Position numbers and translations under genes: made by a program
Shown: positions 21,040-32,182 of the stretch, in pieces
Layout: each line of letters begins with the position of its first letter
Numbering within the stretch: position 1 is the stretch's first letter
Source: Mucidula mucida
Lineage: Eukaryota; Basidiomycota; Agaricomycetes; Agaricales; Physalacriaceae
DNA length: 39,831 nt
Assembly (NCBI GenBank): GCA_015501055.1
Contig: JADNYV010000314.1
Span: 1-39,831, forward strand
Reading direction: 5' to 3'
The notes under the pieces: model-generated
Seen by the model: the letters and a program-made list of their open reading frames with translations, nothing else
Database searches by the model: none
What the model was told of the DNA's origin: nothing

Positions 21040-22440
21040 ACGCTCTGTGCGTGAATATAGAAGGCTGGCTACATCACTATGAGTGCCGGCCAGATTGAGG
21101 ATATCAAAATACCATGTTCCCATTCGTTATATGCATCTGAGTCTGCGGAGCAGCATTTACTTCAGTGACCTCGCTCTGTTGGGCATACGGGAGAAGCTTG
21201 TCAGTGCATTGCAAGGGCAGATACTCAGAACAGTTCCTGGATGGATGCATCGACGGCGAGGGCAAGCAGTGAGTTAACGAACCGCGCTATCCAGCATATA
21301 TAGAACTTCAACGGTGCACAGCAGTGGACAGTCGGAATGAAGCACGTGGACGTGCGGAGCACACCGCATTCTGCTTGTTCTCCGAAACGAAGATTCATTG
21401 ATCGATATCGGGAAAATGGAGTCCCGGTGGCTCCATAAGCGCCGATGGAGAGAATCTGAATGGATTGTGGGTGTCCATGCTGCAATGAGGGCGATGCGAA
21501 AAAGCCGTCAGTTCGCATGAAACAGTCAGACATGATGGAAGCGCCCGATATTGTTCTCCAACACGAGTGACCAAAATTACTCGATCGACATCCAGGATGT
21601 TGAGCCCGATGGATCCGTAGAATATGTATTGCACCACACAGCAAGGGGTACACGTAGACGAAGTGTTCTCGTGCCATGGGGATTCAACCTGATCACTGTG
21701 GGGAAGTTGGAGACACACAGAAGGTCAGGCTCCAACGTGGAGTTTGGTCGTCAAAGCATGGAGGGAGCAATATTCAATGATCTAGATAGTTTCAGGTGCA
21801 GGACCGCTTCCTTAGCGCTTACATAAATGAGCCTTGACAGATCCGCGGTGCAAACTCCGACATATCAATGACAGTTGACTTCGCAGTCGTTGAATACGTT
21901 GACATGATTTCCTGTCTCATTAGTAGAGCGATACAGAAAGAACAGAAACATACTAAAGACATCGGCAGAAAAGCACTGTCGTCCCACTCCCGCGGAACTG
22001 TCAAGGCATCAAGGCGTCCTGGAGATGATAGTTTATGTTGAAAGAATTTCGGCTAACTCCGGTACGCCACGGGCTAGCCGCCGCCGCCCGCCGGCCCAGT
22101 GATCTTGACCACTACGCTCACAGGACGCTATAATCGTTTGAGATTACCATTGATGCTTGCTATGCGAGACACCCAAAAGTACTTCTGAGATGGACAAATG
22201 TCCTCTCGCATCGCTTCGTCCCTCTTTTGCACCCATGGGGGTCAACACTACCGAATCGTTGAGCGTCTCGGCGAAATTTAGTGCAACATGCCCCACTATC
22301 CAAAGGCTGTGAATAAATTATTGGAGAATTAACAGCTGAAGCCTGTACTGCTATAGGCGAAAGCAGAACGATCAGCGCAAGATCAAGAAGGGAGTTTGGC
22401 ACACGTGGCTTTGACAATCGACGTATTTTCCCTTCTACCG
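21040..22440. other. Mirror of the 7200-8616 block
   Basis: Near-identical to arm 1. It carries the copy of the small spliced ORF on the minus strand (about 22018-21822), with the same GTATGT...GACAG intron. A single missing C near 21611 shifts the longer downstream frame relative to arm 1. The GC-rich patch is at about 22075-22100. No other gene seen. Confidence 0.4.
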
Positions 22441-24335
22441 TCAGCTAGCCTTGCTATTTGTCTACCGCCATGATGCAGGCTTTGTAGGTGCTTAGATCTC
22501 AAGGGGTTGAATCTGTCCTTGCTCATTTCCTTATGTACCAGGCATCTGCTCTTGCCGGTTCTTAGACGCGCTGGAAACGATCGTGCACAAAATCGAGCAT
22601 GATTAAGTCCTGCTTGTCCCATTCCTCCCCATGTTCGCCCAGCTTCTTCGATCCACGCGTATTCCCGATGCATCCTCGAGCATTGATGACAAGCACCGGT
22701 TTCTCGTCGTAACCAAGCAGGCTTTCCATGCGGTCGCAATCGCCCTGTCCCGAGGCCCATATGCCGGAGAGTTGGTTAACCACTTGGTCTCCAACGTTTC
22801 AGCTATGTGCGAGTTCGCCATGGCTTTCTTCCGTATTTCGTCCTGGATACTACATCCCTTTCGCCCTCTGATGTCGAACTAGCCAGGGAGATGAAAGAAA
22901 CCGTCCTTCCAGCATCGATCGACAGAATCTTTCGCATAGAACCAGCTTCAAGTCGCGTCCAATCATAAAGGACTGCTTGACACGCCTTTGGGTGCGAGTA
23001 ATGACTGAACAGCAGCCACTACCTGTTGTAGACCGTTATATGACACTCATAGTCGAGCGGTTTCACCTAACACACCTGCCGAGAAAGAGTTTAGCGATGC
23101 TTTTGGAACAATTTCCCACTGGCGTCATTCCTTTCATAACCATCTTCATCCTCCAGCGCATCATCACAGATCTTCATTCAACACCCATCAACGTAGAATC
23201 CGTACGGGTACATGTATCCATGTTGGTACAGGGCGGTATGAACTCGGTTCAGATGTGGAATGCGTGCTTTGCTTCCCATGTCGCAAGTGGTGCTGCGTTG
23301 TCTCAAGCGCCTTATGTCGAGGAAGCATGTACTTCCGGCAGGCACCGTTATTAGGACTGTCGACGTTACACTCATGTTGCTCTCATTCCTGTCGCAAGCC
23401 AGATGGTCTATCATGGTAGAGCCGATGGAACACGGGTTCCTAGACTGCGTCTTTCGCTGTCAACCGCTTCTCGACTGCCAGCAAGAACGAGCATAGAAAG
23501 TGGAAGATCTCTTAGCGCAGCGTTTGCCGATCTCCTTGATTTATACAACGCTTGCACTCTGCATCGTCCGGTTTTACGCGCTTCATACAAGGCCATCAAG
23601 AAGGTAATGCGGAGGAGTCTTGAGGATGACATTAAACAAGAAGGACCGGTCTAGGAGGCGTGGGAGCGATTTCAAGTCACCGTCAATGAACGATGGCAGG
23701 CCAAGGAAGATTATAGTAAAGCCGGACCCAAAGACTGGAGCGATAACGTGTCATTGAGATGAATAGTTTCGTTTAATGGCCAGTGTCTAATTCGTCTTTT
23801 GCAGTGTCAAGTGTTTGCATCGCCCGAATTCAGACTGCAGCAGTGCGGATGCGCAACCTCGTACTACTGCTCGCGCACTTGCCAGCGAGCCGACTGGAAA
23901 TCCGGTCACAAGGAGGTATGCAAAGCGCGACAGGAACTCATCAAAGGTTATTTGTTTTGAAGACGTCCCACTCACCAATGCTTATTCTTCAATAGACCGG
24001 AAAACAATTCCCACAACCCAAGAGTCATCCAATTTTTCTTCGTCATGGCCGAGGGCAACTACAAGCTTCACAGCGACCTATTAACACACTTGTCGAAGAC
24101 TTTCTCAAGGCGCCGGACCAGCACGTTCGACCATTCCCCTCGTCATCCAGTTCGCCTATGTATCTGTTCCTAGAAAGGTAAGATCACGACTGCGGATAAG
24201 ATCCAAAGAAGAGGACTGGGATCACTTGTGGGAAGGGAGGAGGAACTGGGGCAACTTGTTCACCTCATTGTAGAGGGCAATGCGGGACAGACGGCAACCG
24301 TTCAAAGTCTATGGAATCATGACGAACCACGATAA
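22440..24335 (+). pseudogene. MYND-finger gene, arm-2 copy, multiply broken
   Basis: Collinear with the minus-strand gene of arm 1, but with more damage. The TAG after MQAL (22485-22487) is shared. A base is lost in CGTATTTCG (about 22836), a different site from arm 1. The region around 23085-23340 carries further frame changes. TGG has become TAG at 23652-23654 (GPV stop EAW). The first zinc Cys is replaced by Ser (AGC, 23739-23741). The splice donor GTGAGA is now TTGAGA (23754). The finger exon itself, starting at 23812, still reads QQCGC, SYYCSRTCQ and GHKEVC. The tail after 23990 is out of frame. This gene cannot make the full protein. Confidence 0.75.
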
Positions 24336-24362
24336 TATACAGTAGCTATGTGTAGTCGAGCG

Positions 24363-24632
24363 TTACAAACTGGCCAACTTTTGTGAGTACGTGTGCGCTT
24401 CAAATACAGTAGTATATAGCTGGAGGCGCGCCGCATTGGTTTGGCCTCTCTGGCGAAGATAATCAACGTGAGCCAAAAGTCTATCGACATATATAGTATA
24501 CTCGTACTCGAGATGAGTAGGTTGAAATCGTAGGTCGTGAAAGTGATTCACAAAGGGCGGGGTCAGTCTGTTTACGTTCATTAAATCCTCATCATCAGGG
24601 TCCTCTCCTTTTTGATCTAGAACCACCATCAC
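24363..24632 (-). CDS. Unassigned ORF, 89 aa
   Basis: An open frame on the minus strand between the arm-2 boundary and the F-box gene. Its composition is protein-like in the middle (HLEYEYTIYVDRLLAHVDYL) but I recognise no family. There is no splice partner that I can defend, and no counterpart near arm 1, so it lies outside the duplication. It could equally be chance or a fragment of a larger lost gene. Confidence 0.2.
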   Translation of the reverse strand: MMVVLDQKGEDPDDEDLMNVNRLTPPFVNHFHDLRFQPTHLEYEYTIYVDRLLAHVDYLRQRGQTNAARLQLYTTVFEAHTYSQKLASL

Positions 24633-24699
24633 ATTTGGTTCATAATATCATCTATAGTGGTATTGTATTGTCCTTGACGCGACCGGTACTCTCTGACTC

Positions 24700-25560
24700 A
24701 GCTTTCCATAGATGCAAAGCTTGAACCTTCTCCTATCGACACCAAGAAGGACTGGTCCCATGTGCAGGACATCATACGCGGAAATAGGATCCCAGGCGAT
24801 TCCGACCAGACAGCGTCGCGCACCTTGATCGACGAGATTGAGGCTGATCTCAGGCGACTGGATGTTCACCGCGTAGAACTCGAGCACGCATTGGTGGCGG
24901 TACGTTCGAGTCTCGCACCGATACGTAATGCCTCGCGATATCCTAATCGAGATCTTTACTCGGGTTGTTGAAGGCCGCGCCCAGCGCCGCGCACCATGGT
25001 TCCTACTCCGTATCTGCCATCAATGGCGGACTGTCGTCCTGTCGGCTCCATTGTTCTGGACTGTCATCTATGTCGATGACCGCCGTTGGAATTCCCTCGA
25101 CGTATCGCGCCGCGTGCTGTATAAGACGACCTTGGAGATGCTGGAGATTTCATTGTCAGCATCTGCAAGCGCGCCGTTATCCGTAACGATTGACATGCGT
25201 TCCCATAACAAGGTCTTTACGTTACTGCTACTCAAAGTCCTCATTGTTCTATCCGGTCACCGCTCTCGTATCCGCCATCTCGGCTGCTTTTTTCGAGACT
25301 ATGAGCATATTGAGACCTTGAAGACGTACTTTCCCAATGCGCCAAACGTCTGTCCTATGATGGAAGAGCTGGCCATCATGGTCCCAAGGAACAATTCCCT
25401 TGAAGGATCCCCTCCGAGCTTGCTTTCCGCGCCAAACATCAGGCGTTTACGGAACCATCTTGCTGGCAGCGTTCCAAACGCCCTAGAAGGCTCTCAAGGT
25501 CTCCGATACCAGAGACTTACACAAGGACCCGTGTTTATACAGCGAAGAGGTCGTTACAAA
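24700..25560 (+). pseudogene. F-box protein gene, 5' part, frameshifted and truncated
   Basis: The arrangement is typical of Agaricomycete F-box proteins. A coiled-coil lead (DEIEADLRRLDVHRVELEHA to SSLAPIRN) comes just before an F-box core (PRDILIEIFTRVVE, WFLLRICHQWRTVVLSAPLF, WTVIY) and a start of LRR-like sequence. Lead and F-box are in different frames, with the break at CGTAATGCCTCGC (about 24925-24930), consistent with one missing base. The start codon is unclear; the frame is open from about 24712. Coding similarity fades around 25500, and at 25573 a TIR-bounded element begins. F-box proteins recruit substrates to SCF ubiquitin ligases; this copy cannot encode a complete one. Confidence 0.65.
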
Positions 25561-25572
25561 ATTTGACCGTTC

Positions 25573-26820
25573 GGGCCAAATTTGTCCGCATTTTCGCTCG
25601 ACCTCTCTGAGCCAGATTTGTCCGGATTTTCGAGCCAACCTGTCCAAGATTTCGGTTTGGTCCGGATTTTCCAACTGACCTCAAAAAAATCGCTAAAAAT
25701 CGCTAAAAATCGTAAAAAAATTCCCCCAAGCTAAAGTACAATGTAATCTAACCCTCGACATCATCCGTGTTCTCTAAGTCCATTACGTTAATGTTCTTCG
25801 CACCCTTTCGCTTCACTGTGTTCAGAGTTGCCACAATCTTCATCAGCTTTATCTTCTCCGCTCCAAGATCTGTAAAGGCCTCCACGGCCATCTTTGATAT
25901 CTCCACCGTCTCCGAAGTCTCCGATAACTGATGATGCGCAGGCCATAGCCCGCGAACAAAGTGCTTCCTCTTCTGCATCCGGTGATCCATCATGGAGCCA
26001 TACGAAGGCGTTGCTCCAGATAGTCGCACTTTTACAGGCGTGCCAGAATGCACGCATCATAGTCAAATACCACAGTGGAAGATACTGCGTCTGCGAGGTA
26101 CGTGAATCACGAATTAATGTAGCGCCGTCTAACCATGCCTGACCAAGCGCGTTTTCTAGTCGTAAAATGGTTGCGAATGGGGGGATTTCGATGGTGGTAA
26201 TATCGCTGGGTGTTGGGGAGAATGTCGGTGGCATCTGACTAAAGTCAAGAGCCTCGGGAATGCAGAGCTCAGTTGTCCGAGCTGCGTTGCATGGCGGGAG
26301 TCGATCCGTTGATGCAAAGTTCAAGTAGAACTGTGCTGGGGAATGGGCATCGGGTGGGAGGAGGTCTTGATACGTGGATGGGATGACTTGTACCCGCGCA
26401 AGCTCGAGATTTACGTAGCGCGGGACATCGTGATAGGATCGCCCGCGAGAAATCCATTCATCTGGATTCCATTGTGGATTGTCTGCCTGGAGCGCTTCGT
26501 TGTTGAAGATGTCCATGGCTTCGAGACTCGTACCGGTAGTTGGTAGTAGTCCGAGTCGTAGTCGTCAATTGTGGGTGCAGTAGTCAATGACATCGACCTT
26601 TTATGAAGCAAAATTGTGGACTGCTCATTGTTCTTGAATTTGACTTGCCTACTGGAGCCTACAATGAACAATGAACTTGGTACACTAAATAGGTAACGCG
26701 AAGCCGGAGTTAACGAGTGGATCGATCACTTGTCCGCATTTTCATCTGACCTATCACTTTGGCCACCCCATTGTCCGCATTTTTTGTCCAACCTTCGCAG
26801 CAAAATCTCAAATTTGGCCC
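25573..26820. mobile_element. 1248-bp TIR element carrying a gene fragment
   Basis: GGGCCAAATTTG (25573-25584) is repeated exactly inverted as CAAATTTGGCCC (26809-26820). Inside each end are subterminal repeats of TTGTCCG[C/G]ATTTTC...GACC: three at the left (25583-25680) and two at the right (26730-26800), in the same orientation. The left end also has a short tandem AATCGCTAAA run (25690-25715). A minus-strand open frame fills most of the interior. No target duplication is obvious, so the exact edges may lie slightly further out. It looks like a DNA transposon derivative inserted in an F-box gene. Confidence 0.5.
25788..26516 (-). pseudogene. Fragment resembling Agaricomycete Ulp1-protease-associated protein
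   Basis: The 242-codon frame contains LDFSQMPPTFSPTPSDITTI, then LGQAWLDGATLIRDSR and QYLPLWYLTMMRAFWHA. This order (LDF.(D/Q)MP.T..PT.SDI, then LGQAW.DGA.(S/T)IRD, then PLW) is one I know from the region just before the Ulp1/SENP-type cysteine protease domain in large transposon-associated Agaricomycete proteins. The frame ends at KGCEEH before any His-Asp-Cys protease core, and the residues after FVWLHDGS look unrelated, so only a piece is captured. An ATG exists at 26516, but whether it is used is unknown. The assignment is from memory of the pattern, not a search. Confidence 0.45.
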
Positions 26821-27122
26821 TCATTCGCATCATTGTTCTCAGAAGTTATACAAAGATGGAGGAGACCATACTGTCGTATAGTTGCACTGAAGTGTCTGCC
26901 GCGATAGAGGCCAGGAACCTCCGGTTTGGGAAGGCTTGTGCGCAAGTCTTGTATGTCGATATATGGGGGGAGAGGCTAGTGGAAGGCGATGAGGAAACTA
27001 TTCTGTCGAAGATGAAGAGAGGTAGTGCCGTGAAATGGAGAAGTGGTCGATACCGTGACGATGGCTTGCCATGGGACGGCCCATTAGGTGGCGGCATGTG
27101 GAAGTGGCTTAGCACTCCGTAG
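26821..27122 (+). pseudogene. Possible 3' remnant of the interrupted F-box gene
   Basis: The open frame continues to a TAG at 27120-27122. From Met at 26862 it reads VSAAIEARNLRFGKACAQVL, then VDIWGERLVEGDEETI and GLPWDGPLGGGMWKWL. C-termini of Agaricomycete F-box/LRR proteins often end in such an EAR..RFG...WR.RL motif with a polar tail, and it sits in the same orientation as the F-box 5' part, immediately beyond the element. This is inference. It could also be an unrelated short ORF. Confidence 0.35.
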
Positions 27123-27369
27123 CTTTTGGTAGATAATGAGATACTGCACTGTCACTTTTGACTTTGCACAGCCTGACTCAACATTGACGGCAATGAGAAT
27201 AACAAGTCCCATAAGCTTTTGGGGCGTGAAATCACTTCCAGTCAGTGGCATTTTTTTTGGTTATCTCTTTTCAGATATGTTGGTCGAGGCGGGCAGACAC
27301 GAATTGCTTTTGTTTCGTTTCATTCGCGAGACGTTGCGACTGACAGAATGACTATGGGAAAACCAACAT
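27123..27369. other. Intergenic 5' flank of tRNA-Val
   Basis: Between the F-box remnant and the tRNA. Short frames at 27136-27351 show no protein character. Nothing else seen. Confidence 0.4.
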
Positions 27370-27443
27370 GGGTCGATGGCGTAGTTGGTTATCGCATCTG
27401 TCTAACACACAGAAGGTCCTCAGTTCGAACCTGGGTCGACTCA
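27370..27443 (+). tRNA. tRNA-Val (anticodon AAC), no intron
   Basis: The 74 nt fold as a cloverleaf. The acceptor GGGTCGA (27370-27376) pairs with TCGACTC (with one G:U) before discriminator A (27443). The D arm is GCG...CGC around AGTTGGTTA, the anticodon stem TCTGT/ACAGA encloses loop CTAACAC with anticodon AAC, the variable loop is AGGTC, and the T arm CTCAG-TTCGAAC-CTGGG is standard. A and B boxes are intact and a T-run follows. CCA is not encoded, as expected in a nucleus. Confidence 0.93.
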
Positions 27444-27460
27444 CTCATGGCTTGATTCGA

Positions 27461-27475
27461 TTTTTTTCTTTTTTT
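27461..27475 (+). terminator. Pol III terminator of tRNA-Val
   Basis: Seven T, then C, then seven T, 18 nt after the tRNA end: a strong RNA polymerase III stop. Confidence 0.8.
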
Positions 27476-28120
27476 GCGGTGTGTGTGTGGCATTTAGATC
27501 ACAAAAGAGGCGCAGTAAACCTCCCGGGCATGTTACCGATCCTTCACGAAGCTTAAGTTCTCGATACCTGGCTCTCAAGGTCTGGTTCCGTGCTAATTGA
27601 CGAAAATGTTCATTCCTCTAGCGCTTCTGGGTTCATGACATAAGTACTCTATGCTCCCAGGAGCAGATCCCGTCGTTTTCCCTGCGGCGTATATTCGTTT
27701 ATGACACCGCCAAAAGTATGCTCTGATTGTCAGGACTGGAGCTGAACCTGACGTACTACTTAGTATAAAACTAAAAGACAGTGTGACGCACGTCATTCTG
27801 CTTTCTCGAACTCATCGGAGCTGCTACAAGCATTGATCACCATACGCGCATCCCGCTTTATACTTCCCCCATGTACCATCTTCGATCTCTTATACTTCAC
27901 TGTCACGGAACCGTCTTCAATCTCTTAGACTTCACTATCACTGGTTCATATCAGGCAGCGAGTGGTTACAGTACGAGATGCACCTCATCAGCGCCCCGAA
28001 AATATCCTGCGTACAGACACGTTTTGTATATACGTAGTAAGATAAACGATCCTCTACATTATCGAAAGCAAAAGAAAACACACAAAAAAGTCATAAATCG
28101 TCGTAAGCGTAAACAAAACA
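27476..28120. other. Intergenic, 3' side of the importin gene
   Basis: No coding sequence that I can support. The plus-strand open frame from 27871 that runs into 28497 is antisense to the importin C-terminus and AT-rich in its first half. The right end should be the 3' UTR of the importin gene. Confidence 0.45.
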
Positions 28121-31100
28121 TCAGACACCGCCCTCCGCCTTGCGCCCAACCTCCATCATCACCGTCTGCAGCTCCATCGGCAGCTGCGGCATCGCACCCG
28201 GATTCTTCGACTGGAACACTATACACAACATTAGCTCTGAACACAAATTCCAAATCACACTCACCTCCCACCGCGTCCCTAAAGACCACATACACATCCA
28301 CCCCATCTAGCGGCGTAAAAAAGCCAAGCTCCTCCTCAATCTCATCATCACTATCATCTTCGTCGTCTTCCTCCTCAGCCTCCAGATCTTTCGCCGAGGC
28401 ACCACGCAGCCGTGCGCCCTACAAGATTACACGTCAGCCTAGACACGTCAAGGGGACAATATCTCACCTCTTGCGCCAGCATCTCCAAGTACGCTGAATC
28501 CGCATCCCACACATCCTGGCCATCCTCGTCGTCGTTCAACATCCCCTCCAACTCGTCTTCGTCATCCTCCACATCTTCTTCCGTTTCTAGAGTGGCCTCT
28601 AGTGATTTACGGGCTAGACGACGACGCGTTTAGAAGGAATGAAATCAAGAGGACAAGGCCAACCCACCCTTCACAGCCTCTGCGTAGTCCTTGAACAGTT
28701 TAACACCCATCTCGATGAGTTTGGGCCAATCTCCTCTAAGAGCTGGCGGAACGTTTGCAGCATCCAGTTCGAGCAACGCACAGATCGCCAAGATCGATAG
28801 CCGCTTGTCATGAACCCGTCGGAGCAGCGGCTCCTTGCCCTTGCCTCTAGTGTCCTGAAGAACATCTTAATGTCATGCGAATACCGCCAAAGGAAAACGA
28901 CTTACCGCACCCATCCCGACGGTATATGTAGCCTCGATACTGCGTCCCCATACGCCCAGGACCTCACCGCTGCCGTCTCCCAAGACGTTGAGCGCAAGGG
29001 CTGGATTATAGAGCAGGCAATTAACGACGCCGAGTAGCGCCCCGAGCTTCAACGCTGGCGTCTCCGCCGCCGACAGCGTGTGTAGCGTTGTTGTCAGGAT
29101 GATGGGTATGTACTACCCAATCGTCAACACCGGATAATCTAAGATCTGATGAAACACACCTCGTCGACCCCGCCGCGCAGGTTGAGTAACACGCTCTCAA
29201 TGAGCTTGCAGCCACACACACGATCGTTCTCCCCCAGATGCTTGTTGGTCTGTGCAGTCACATACATGTCAATTAGTGCCTGCTTGTATGTGTACGAGTT
29301 CTGTTGCGAGAAGACAGCAGAGGGCGAGAGGATGTGCGCAGAACCGAAGGATACGAAGTTGTCCAGTGACGGAAGCATTTCTGAAAGCACGTTGAGTAAC
29401 GGAAGCGACAAGGTAATAGCGACAATACCTTCCAAGTAGTCAACAGCGTACCCGCCGGCTCCTGTGGTATCGCCACAAAAAGCCTCCCAGGTGAGCTCGA
29501 AGATGCGCCACATTGGCAGCGGTACGCTACGTAGCTTGAATGAGAGGCTATCTACGAGGTCATACATGGAGTCAAAGAGGTCTACATCAATATCAGTTGA
29601 CTGTCCTACATGATAATCGGAGAGGACATACCAAGACACCGGCCCTCTAGCGTCAAGAGCACTACAGGTGTTACAACACCGGCGATCTCTGTAAGCACCT
29701 GCGGGGCACCCTCGACACTCGACACGACTGTCCACAGCGTCTTCGCGACGCCCATGGCTGCGAACGTCTTGTCGTCATCAGCATCAACCTCTGCAACAGA
29801 GCCTGTATGCACGTGTTGAGAATATTCCGATGAAGATCAGGGAGACGACTAACCAGCCACGCCACCCACAACCTCATTGACTAATCTTGCATAACCTTCG
29901 CACAGCTTCCCGCACAGTTCAACACTGAACGGTAGCAGGGCGTCGCCATAGGTATCGACAAGGTGCTCCAACGAAGCGTTCAACACGTCCAAATCCGATT
30001 CCGCGGAAAGTGCGAGGAGCGACGTGACAAGGCGTCCAAGGCGCGGCTGCAAAGCTGTGCGCACGGCTATAAAATCATATGAGTTCTGCACCCACCGTAA
30101 AAAGAGTTTGATGGAAACGCACTATCAAACATCTTCACGCCCTCCCCGACCGCCAACACACAGTTACAACGTACCGCCCAGTCTGCGTCCTCCATTAGCA
30201 CCCACATTCTCTCGAAGCACGCCTCTAAATTGCCATTGGCCAGAACTAGCCCGTGCTTTACCAACGTTCCCAGCACTTCGCAAGCTATCGCTCGTACCCA
30301 CCCTTCCGGGGCAGCCAGCGCGGGAACGACATGCGACATCACGAATTCCTCCAGCTTTCCCGATGCATCACCGTCCGGCGCGAGCTTCGGATGCCTCATA
30401 ATCCAAGGGCCAAGCGCCGCGATAGCGTTCAGGGCGCCAAAACGTCGGCTGGGATTCTGCACGACGGTAGGGTCTTGGAGTACACCCATTAGGTAGCCGA
30501 CTACATCCTCGAAACATGCCTTTGTGCGATTGGAGACGAGGGAAATGAGGAACGTTGTAGCAGCCGAGACTGCAGACTGCCATCCTATGGAATCAAGGTT
30601 AATTGATAATCGCATGAGTGATCTTGCGGGGAAAACACGTACCCCCGCCACCATCGCCTCCAGTGTAGTCGTCCACGCCTACTCGGACATAGTCCACCGG
30701 GTCGCTCTCCCAAAGCTGCTGGCGTTCTGGTGTGAATGAGAGTAGCGGGAACACGAATGCTGAGACTAATGACGCGACATGTGGTTTGAGAAGCGCCCAA
30801 GTCGATGCTGGTTTGATACTAAAATAGTCCATGAGTCGCCGATAAGCGGGTGTGTATGAAAAACTCACCATTCATTGAAGAATGTGAAGACATGGTACTG
30901 GCATTTCTCACTCATCCAACCCTCGCCCTGGACAAGGCGGTCAACCTACGAAAGATGTGTTAGACTAGGGATCGGGAAACGTGGCAGACAATATAGGCCT
31001 ACCTGCGCCAAATAGGTGCTCAAAATCTCAGGAGCAAACGCGTCCACGAAATGCGAAGCAAATGAGCCATACTCTTTTTTGAGTGCACCTGGAAGTTGAG

Positions 31101-32182
31101 AAGGGTTTCCGTAGCGGTGGAATAGCCTTCCCAGAATCGCATACGCCCACTTTTTTGCGGCCCACCACTCGCTCTCTTCGCGCTGATCGGGAGCTACGCC
31201 GCTATTCAGATCTACGAGCAAGAGCATAATATAATGCACTAACCAATCCACGCCAAATCCAGACCTACAACCCCGAACAAGAGACGTCCCCAAGGGACAA
31301 GGCTCTCTGCGCTTCTCTGATGGTCGCTGAGACCCAGCGCTGTGGATGTTTTGTACGTCTTGAGAAGAATATGGACAAGTTCGGCCTGATCTTCTGTGCG
31401 TCCTTGGCCTGTTGGCGAATGAGATTCGGCGTATTTAAAATTCAAAAGAAGCGAACTGACCTGCTCTAGCGCCTTCAAGTACGCTGTCCCCGATGCGAAC
31501 AAGGGTAGGGAACGTAGCCTCTATAACGCCCACCAAGACCTTTTGGTCTGCGACGTAGCGGAAGGCCCGCACGGCTTCTAGAATGCCAACCAGACCGGCG
31601 CGTACGTCGCGCGTATTGCTAGCGCCTAGCAGTGCCGTAATCGTGGGCAGAAACGCAGGGTAGGCGCCTGGGAAATCGTTTGCGAGGACAGACTTGAGCG
31701 TAGACTGGAGTTGGAGACGTAGTGGTCGGTCTACATAGAATCCATGAGCACCGATTAGACCTCATAGGTAGGAACGCACCTAGGCCACTGGCTATGAGGC
31801 CGACCAAGCTTCCGCGTAGAGCCTCCTTGTCCTGCTCGCTTAATGCGCTGTCATCCGGTTCTACTGCGAGGGAATGAGAAGAATGTTATGATTAGCGAGG
31901 AAAAGACGCACAGGGCGCGTAATGGGTAAAGACCCGGTTCTTGATGAACACGACGCACGACTGGCGCGTGGCTCTGCATACATAGCGTTAGCTCTGGCAA
32001 AGGGAACATCAAGACACGCACGAATCGACACCCTCCGTCCGTACAATATCCAGGAGCGCGGTGATGAGGCCAGGTTGTGCGGATATCGTGCGCACCTCGC
32101 GCTCCGCTGCCGTGCGTACATTCGCGTCCGGGCTTAGCGTCGCGCCGAAAAGCGCCGCCAGTGTAGACAAGTCCATCTGCAT
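28121..32182 (-). CDS. Importin-7/8-type karyopherin (Sxm1/Nmd5 family)
   Basis: A nuclear transport receptor of the importin-beta superfamily. The start at MQMDLSTLAALFGATLSPDA (ATG 32182) opens an importin N-terminal HEAT region. A 48-nt intron from 32021 gives VDSATRQSCVVFIKNRVF, matching the 'RQ.C.V..KNRV' block of importin-7/8. Downstream exons encode YHVFTFFNE, then KPASTWALLKPHVASLVSAF, RQQLWESDPVDYVR and SAATTFLISLVSNRTK, then FGALNAIAALGPWIMRHP, AIACEVLGTLVKHG and a C-terminal acidic stretch (DDEDELEGMLNDDEDGQDVW), hallmarks of that subfamily. About 17 short introns (44-60 nt) interrupt it. The last exon ends in VGRKAEGGV at 28121-28123 (TGA). Estimated length about 1000-1050 aa, usual for the family. 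These carriers bring ribosomal proteins, histones and tRNA-linked cargo across the pore. I did not fix every splice site. Confidence 0.85.

Larger units (their letters stand above)
18001..24335 (-). repeat. Arm 2 of the inverted duplication
   Basis: Reverse complement of about 5260-11700, with the same gene content. The inner end is at ATACATGCCG (18001-18010) and the outer end near 24335, where the MYND tail stops. The block about 19080-22500 is almost identical to arm 1, while 18001-19080 and 22500-24335 carry many differences. Lesions in the genes differ from those of arm 1, so this is a real second locus and not an assembly echo. Confidence 0.85.

Noticed and set aside
21040..21123. 28-codon N-terminal extension of the arm-2 membrane protein
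   Set aside because: The matching DNA in arm 1 is out of frame and contains a stop, so the downstream ATG shared by both copies is the better start.
5260..24335. Possibility that the two arms are an assembly artefact
   Set aside because: Arm ends differ widely and the pseudogene lesions differ between arms, which collapsed or mis-joined copies would not show. Read mapping would settle it.
27871..28497. 208-codon plus-strand frame rich in Ser and Pro
   Set aside because: Its second half is antisense to the acidic C-terminus of the importin, and its first half is AT-rich with no coding character.
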